A stretch of 64,000 bases of DNA from contig JAVHJL010000003.1 of assembly GCA_036971715.1 (NCBI GenBank), positions 4,704,839 through 4,768,838 on the forward strand, written 5' to 3'. Both the position numbers and the translations under genes were made by a program. Below, one piece after another: positions 59,666 to 64,000 of the stretch (position 1 is the first letter of the stretch; each line of letters opens with the position of its first letter). Below the pieces are notes generated by a model. It saw only the letters and a list, made by a program, of their open reading frames with translations. It was not told the DNA's origin and did not search any database. Origin of the DNA: Arthrobotrys musiformis (lineage: Eukaryota > Ascomycota > Orbiliomycetes > Orbiliales > Orbiliaceae).

Positions 59666-60506
59666 ATGAAGTTCCTGTCTTCTGTTGTTATCGCCCTTGC
59701 CTCGTCACTCCTTTCTGGGGTGGAGGCCTCTCTGAACTGTACTGTTGTTGGCCAGCCTCTTGAATATAGGTCGTGCGAATATCCCGACTGCTCGATTGTT
59801 GGTATTTATTCGGTTGGTGCTATGATACAGGCAGCCTGTCGGTCAGACTGCAGTTCTAACACAAAGTGAGCACTCCGGCGCCGTTGACATATCTGAGCAT
59901 TTCTCCGGTGGAGCTGATTCCCTCAGTGTCTGGTTTCAATTATACAACAAGTATTTCGTTCCTGGCGGAGCAAGAGTGACAGGCTGTAACTATTCCGGAA
60001 TACCTTTCGCCCAGACAGGTAAGTTGCTACTGCAGTGCTCTAGCGGCTGTAAAGAAAGGCCTTTCCGACTCTAGGTTTATAAAGTGTGGGTATCCTGACA
60101 ATAAAACATAAGGTCTACCCTACTGCTACGAGGAACAAGCGCGGCCCAAGCCCACAACCTGTACTCGGGGCACAAATATACCGACTCTCACTGCGACAAC
60201 GACGGCCGGGACGACTCCGAACCTAACTACAACGGCAGCGGTAACCACGAGGCCTACTACAACGACAACAGCTGGTGTGACCACAAGGCCGACTACAACA
60301 GCACCACCCAGTAACTGTGGTGGATTATACACCCAATGCGGTGGGGTTGGATGGACTGGTGCCACTTGTTGCACAACCGGAACATGTAAGCCATCTTTTC
60401 ATACGAGAATGCGTACAAGTAAATTAAATCGGGACGCTGATGACAACGTTGTATTCGGCTCACAGGCAAGGTGTTGAACCCGTATTATTCGCAATGCCTG
60501 AACTGA
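59666..60506 (+). CDS. Small secreted SH3b-like protein with C-terminal CBM1
   Basis: Four exons, 59666-59865, 59927-60018, 60113-60385 and 60466-60506, give 201 residues with all junctions in frame.  A signal peptide covers 1-22 (MKFLSSVVIALASSLLSGVEA). The next 80 residues contain CTVVGQPLEYRSCEYPDCSI, VGIYSVGAMIQAACRSDC, VWFQLYNKYFVPGG and LPYCYE. This spacing of strands and cysteines looks like a bacterial-type SH3 (SH3b) fold known in some fungal secreted proteins; the match is by pattern only. A Thr-rich linker of about 45 residues follows, then a CBM1 (LYTQCGGVGWTGATCC to NPYYSQCLN) cut by the last intron. The protein should bind cellulose. The ATG at 59666 was preferred to one 56 codons upstream because it opens the signal peptide. 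Catalytic residues are not obvious. Confidence 0.82.
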
Positions 60507-61745
60507 GACCGTAGAGAAATCAAATTTTGCAAGCATCTAGGGGGGAAATGTATATGCTTACATACCATATTTACTTCAAAAGAGGAGGGAGAGAAAATTT
60601 TTTTCAGTAGCTGGGAATTTGGGGTTTGCCTTCGGCCTTCCGACAGCAAAATGTTCTGGGGCTTTATTTTCGTGTTCGTACGATCGTGAATTTGTTCATA
60701 GAATCTATCTACACATGAACTTAAGACTGGTTAACGAGGCTTGGTTTCTCGCACACGCATATATGTATGCAGGTTACTTAGCTAGCTTAGTATGGTATAC
60801 CGGTCAACTATTGCTGGCCCAGACCCAAGTATTGCGACCGTTGTAGTGATGGTGCGGAGCGAACCTGTAGTTAGTGATATTGGTTCGTAGTCCGAAACGA
60901 GCCTAACGCTTTCTATTCAAATCTTGTATGGAGGCTTAGTCTAGGGTATGGAGGCTAGCGAGTTTGCTGGCTTCCACAGTAGTCTTTCGTCTGGCGGTCA
61001 CTCTCCTCTGCCTTGGCTTAGTCTAGGCCGCCGAGAGACAGGGGATTGAAGTTAGTTTATTTTTTTCGACCGCAAACGGGATTTTGGGGGCCGCTTGTTG
61101 TTCTATCCAAGAGACAATCGGAATACCTTCTGCCATCGACCTTGCGAGGTTTGACACAGTGCAGTGCCGTTTGGTGCATGATCTGACGGATTGAAGTTGG
61201 GTCCCAGAGGGCCGGGTTGGTCTGGAGCGAACCCGGAGGCTTTTCAGCTCCTTGCCCTCATGTGGTTAGTGCTCGATGACAAATATCTGTGGGCGGGGAG
61301 TGCCGCTAATTGAGAAGTGGATTGGTGGAACGGAATCAAGCTTTCCTTGGCCGCAGAAGGCTCCATGACGAGGGATTTGCCAACTCGAACGGGAAAGTTC
61401 TGCCATAATCCTGGAGAGCCTCAAAACACAAAGAATATGGTAACACCAGAAGGGTAGAGGGAGGGCTGTGTCCGTATTGACTCACAGATCGGATGTGGGG
61501 CTGAAAGGAGGGCTGCCGACGAGAGCGTCCTGCCCCTGACACAATATTCGTTACACGCCCTTTAATCTGCTTAGGTATATAAAGCATACCGTCAGCACTT
61601 TTACCAAAGAGAGATCTTAGACACCCGATTCGATGGTACCACATACTAAGCTTATCCAACACTCACAACGCGCAGCTCTGAAATTATCATAAAACCCTTC
61701 GATCCTCGCAAGCTCAGTCAGTGGGGTACCTTCGATTCGATATCG
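60507..61745. other. Intergenic, no gene seen
   Basis: 1.2 kb with random short frames. Short local repeats of GGCTTAGTCTAGG (about 60942 and 61015) and of TATGGAGGCT are present. The final 60 nt form the leader of the next gene. Confidence 0.45.
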
Positions 61746-63074
61746 ATGCCGTTCGACTTCCAAAAGTATGATGCGAAGTGTGCTGCCATGAGTCCCGCTG
61801 AGCTACAGCTCCAGTGGGAACATTACACCCGCCTTATCTCAGGAGCAGCGACATCCACCGCCGTCTCCGGTGTCGCTTTACCTCTCACAATGGGGGTCTC
61901 CGTTGTTGGGGTCGCTCTGGCCGCTCCGGCGATCCACAACGCCCGAAAGAAGCGCGAGATTATCGAAAAACACTTAAACAGCCACGGAACCTCGCATGTC
62001 ACAAGAAAGCGGGATGTTTTGTCGTCTGTCGCGATCAGTGGGACAATTGGTGTCGTTACAATGGGTGCCAGCAGCCTTGCCGCGGATGCTGTCACCAGCC
62101 ACGCTGCTAATTATGGAATCCAACAAGTTGTAGAAAATGAGCTCGCTGTAAAAGTAGGCACACACGTCGCTTTTGATGCGGCTGCTATGGCGGGAGAGCA
62201 TGCACATACCGAACACAAACGGAAAAAAGAGGCCCTGAAAGCAGGGCTGCAGGGACAAATGGCCTCAACCCAGCAAATTAACACTGGCCAGCAAGCACCC
62301 CCCGATGGATTTTACCCCGTTATTCCGATACCTCAAGGACATTCCAAAGTCCAGACCAGCGAACAGGTCGCTGCTCCCAATGATCCCAATCCTCCTAGCT
62401 ATCCTTATCCTAGCTCTGCGATATCGCAGGACACCCTGCCCCCCCCTCCTCCGCCTCAATATCCCGGGCCTCTTCTAGAAACCCCATTCGCGCCATCGTC
62501 TTCTGAGAAGAAGGACATAGCCTTGGGCTTAGTACCAACGCCGTTCCTGGGGTCGGACTCAAAGTACAAACTGGTCGATGTTGAGCGGGACCAAAGATCT
62601 TATTCGACCCCACAATCAATAGCAAATCAGTACCAATCTTATGCTCCGCCCTTACCACCGACTCATCATTTCCGTGGATCTCATCCACAGCACCCAACTT
62701 TCCCGCCTAATTCTTTCCCGCCACCTCCCCCGCCTAGCGCACCTCCCAACTACCCCATAACGCCTATACAAACACCGGGAGCGTCGTACCCGCAGTATGT
62801 TCCAGCCCAATATGCACCACCTACCGGCTATCCGACAGGCTATCCAACACCCGCTCCCACCCCTTACGCCGGATATGTGAACTCCATGGTTCCGAGGCAG
62901 TACATACCGGAGAAGCAAGGTGTTTCCCAGTATCAAGAAGTCCCTATTCCAGCCCCTCAAATCCTAAGCCAGCAGGGTCAATATCTAGAGCAGCAGGCCG
63001 CCGCACAGCAGCAATACCAGCATCAGTCTCAGTATTTTGGATATCCTTCGCAACCTAATATGTATCGCTATTAA
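61746..63074 (+). CDS. Conserved fungal protein with hydrophobic N-terminal domain and Pro/Gln-rich tail
   Basis: Single exon, 442 residues; the last gene before the telomere. No named function. The N-terminal 155 residues are conserved in type with many ascomycete hypothetical proteins: FDFQKYDAKCAAMSPAELQ, QWEHYTRLISGAATSTAVSG, then hydrophobic Gly/Ala/Val-rich segments (LPLTMGVSVVGVALAAPAI and VAISGTIGVVTMGASSLAA) around a basic helix with NARKKREIIEKHLN and TRKRDVLSS. These segments may insert in a membrane or pack as helical hairpins. From about residue 180 the protein is disordered and rich in Pro, Tyr, Gln and Ser, with PPPPPPQYPGP, TGYPTGYPTP and a Gln-rich end (QQGQYLEQQAAAQQQYQHQ), typical of low-complexity scaffolds. 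No signal peptide. The ATG at 61746 is the first in frame. Confidence 0.8.
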   Translation: MPFDFQKYDAKCAAMSPAELQLQWEHYTRLISGAATSTAVSGVALPLTMGVSVVGVALAAPAIHNARKKREIIEKHLNSHGTSHVTRKRDVLSSVAISGTIGVVTMGASSLAADAVTSHAANYGIQQVVENELAVKVGTHVAFDAAAMAGEHAHTEHKRKKEALKAGLQGQMASTQQINTGQQAPPDGFYPVIPIPQGHSKVQTSEQVAAPNDPNPPSYPYPSSAISQDTLPPPPPPQYPGPLLETPFAPSSSEKKDIALGLVPTPFLGSDSKYKLVDVERDQRSYSTPQSIANQYQSYAPPLPPTHHFRGSHPQHPTFPPNSFPPPPPPSAPPNYPITPIQTPGASYPQYVPAQYAPPTGYPTGYPTPAPTPYAGYVNSMVPRQYIPEKQGVSQYQEVPIPAPQILSQQGQYLEQQAAAQQQYQHQSQYFGYPSQPNMYRY

Positions 63075-63863
63075 TCCTATAATCTAGATCCGATCCCGAC
63101 GGTATACTATCTTCCCTTTCGGAGATCTGCATATATGCTATACGAGGAATTGAATTTAATGATGAGCCTACGAAGCAAAGATGCGTTCGCTCAACTCCTT
63201 AGTCCCTTACTATGAGAGTTACCTCCTAGAATTAGAAGTCTATGTCGACTCCAGGCGACTGTAGTCGGGACAAAACGGAGAACAAAGTTTAAGAGAGACC
63301 ATATGTCCTCTGCGTCATCGTTATATTGTAAAGGTCAGCCGAAGATGCTATCGTGCTTCCCCATTTGATCATTAGATAAATTTCAGCGACCTAAAGAGCT
63401 TGAATATTGTGCGTTTTGCGTTATTGCAATGGTTATTGGTCCAGATACACGCGAATTTTCGAAATTGAATAAAAGACCTATCCCCCGTCGGGAACCCCTT
63501 TGGGCAACACTGGCAGCGTCTTGAGCTCTGAAGGACTAGACTCCGCTTATCGTTCACGCACATGTTGGACGAGTTAACCGGGTTTTCGAGAAGCCCTTGC
63601 ATACGAGGCGAGCCCTTTGGATTAATTGGGTTACCTACTCAATGCATCCACACTCCAGAGGTTAACATATAGACAAGGTGTGCTGGAAGCCGCTCAGATT
63701 CATTTGATAGCCGGTCCCTTATAGGGCAAACTCCACCCCGTTCCTTCAAGGGCGGGTTCAAAACGCCGATGACAAAGATATGCCAGCGCTTAAGCTACAA
63801 ATAGAACATCGGCTTGTCTACATTTGGTACGAGACAATGAGGTCAGATAAATGGAAATTTAGC
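63075..63863. other. Subtelomeric spacer
   Basis: 789 nt between the last gene and the telomere repeats. Frames are short and random; no subtelomeric satellite or helicase fragment was seen. The gene thus lies under 1 kb from the repeats. Confidence 0.5.
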
Positions 63864-63990
63864 TTAGGGTTAGGTTAGGGTTAGGTTAGGGTTAGGGTTA
63901 GGTTAGGTTAGGGTTAGGGTTAGGGTTAGGTTAGGGTTAGGGTTAGGTTAGTTAGGTTAGGTTAGGTTAGGTTAGGGTTAGGTTAGGTTA
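63864..63990 (+). repeat. Telomere: mixed TTAGGG/TTAGG array
   Basis: 127 nt made of 10 TTAGGG units, 12 TTAGG units, one TTAG and a final TTA, in mixed order. G-rich repeats on the plus strand running to the right end are the orientation of a right chromosome terminus. The window ends with TCTCTCTCTT (63991-64000), which is not telomeric. TTAGGG is the common telomere unit of filamentous ascomycetes; the many five-base units are unusual or reflect base-call errors in G runs. Confidence 0.95.
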
Positions 63991-64000
63991 TCTCTCTCTT

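Overview
The window is the right end of a chromosome from a filamentous ascomycete (Pezizomycotina). It finishes in TTAGGG-type telomere repeats at 63864-63990, written in the orientation expected for a right-hand terminus. Genes on both strands have many short GT-AG introns, mostly 55-75 nt, often with a GCTAAC or CTAAT branch site just before the acceptor. The gene set fits a plant-debris or soil ascomycete: CBM1 carbohydrate-binding modules, a GH45 endoglucanase, an AA11-type LPMO, a CFEM protein, PTH11/rhodopsin-like membrane proteins and a tyrosinase. The species cannot be named from the sequence.

Layout. 1-1319 is the 3' part of a tyrosinase. 2739-6226 encodes a 1124-residue F-box/UvrD helicase of the FBH1 type. 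6774-12643 (minus) is a very intron-rich gene joining a fungal STAND-like N-terminal helical domain to a C-terminal SH3 domain. 13972-14115 is a 47-residue membrane micropeptide. 15434-16759 (minus) is an AA11-like LPMO with a Cys-rich tail. 20449-21120 is a secreted CREG/PNPOx-like protein. 21516-23546 is an epoxide hydrolase with ten exons. 23778-25201 (minus) and 26715-27692 (plus) are two related Ser/Thr-rich secreted proteins. 29333-30052 is an orphan. 31621-32833 is a CBM1-GH45 endoglucanase. 33110-34702, 44407-45821 and 50008-51709 are three PTH11/rhodopsin-like seven-helix proteins. 36987-38132 is a pepsin-fold protein. 41557-42677 is a hypothetical protein. 46349-47003 (minus) is a CFEM GPI-type protein. 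47574-48641 is an HSL-type alpha/beta hydrolase. 54887-57379 (minus) is a GMC oxidoreductase ending in a CBM1. 59666-60506 is an SH3b-like/CBM1 small secreted protein. 61746-63074 is a conserved fungal protein with a proline-rich tail, the last gene before the telomere.

How the genes work together. The region looks like a subtelomeric accessory arm devoted to the cell surface and secretion. At least nine products have a visible signal peptide. Three carry cellulose-binding CBM1 modules: the GH45, the GMC oxidoreductase and the SH3b-like protein. With the LPMO-like gene they could form an oxidative and hydrolytic polysaccharide toolkit, although they are dispersed and are not an operon. The three receptor-like proteins could sense the surroundings. 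No CRISPR array, rRNA, tRNA or complete transposon was found. Exon models were built by hand from reading frames and splice signals, and doubtful junctions are stated in each entry.
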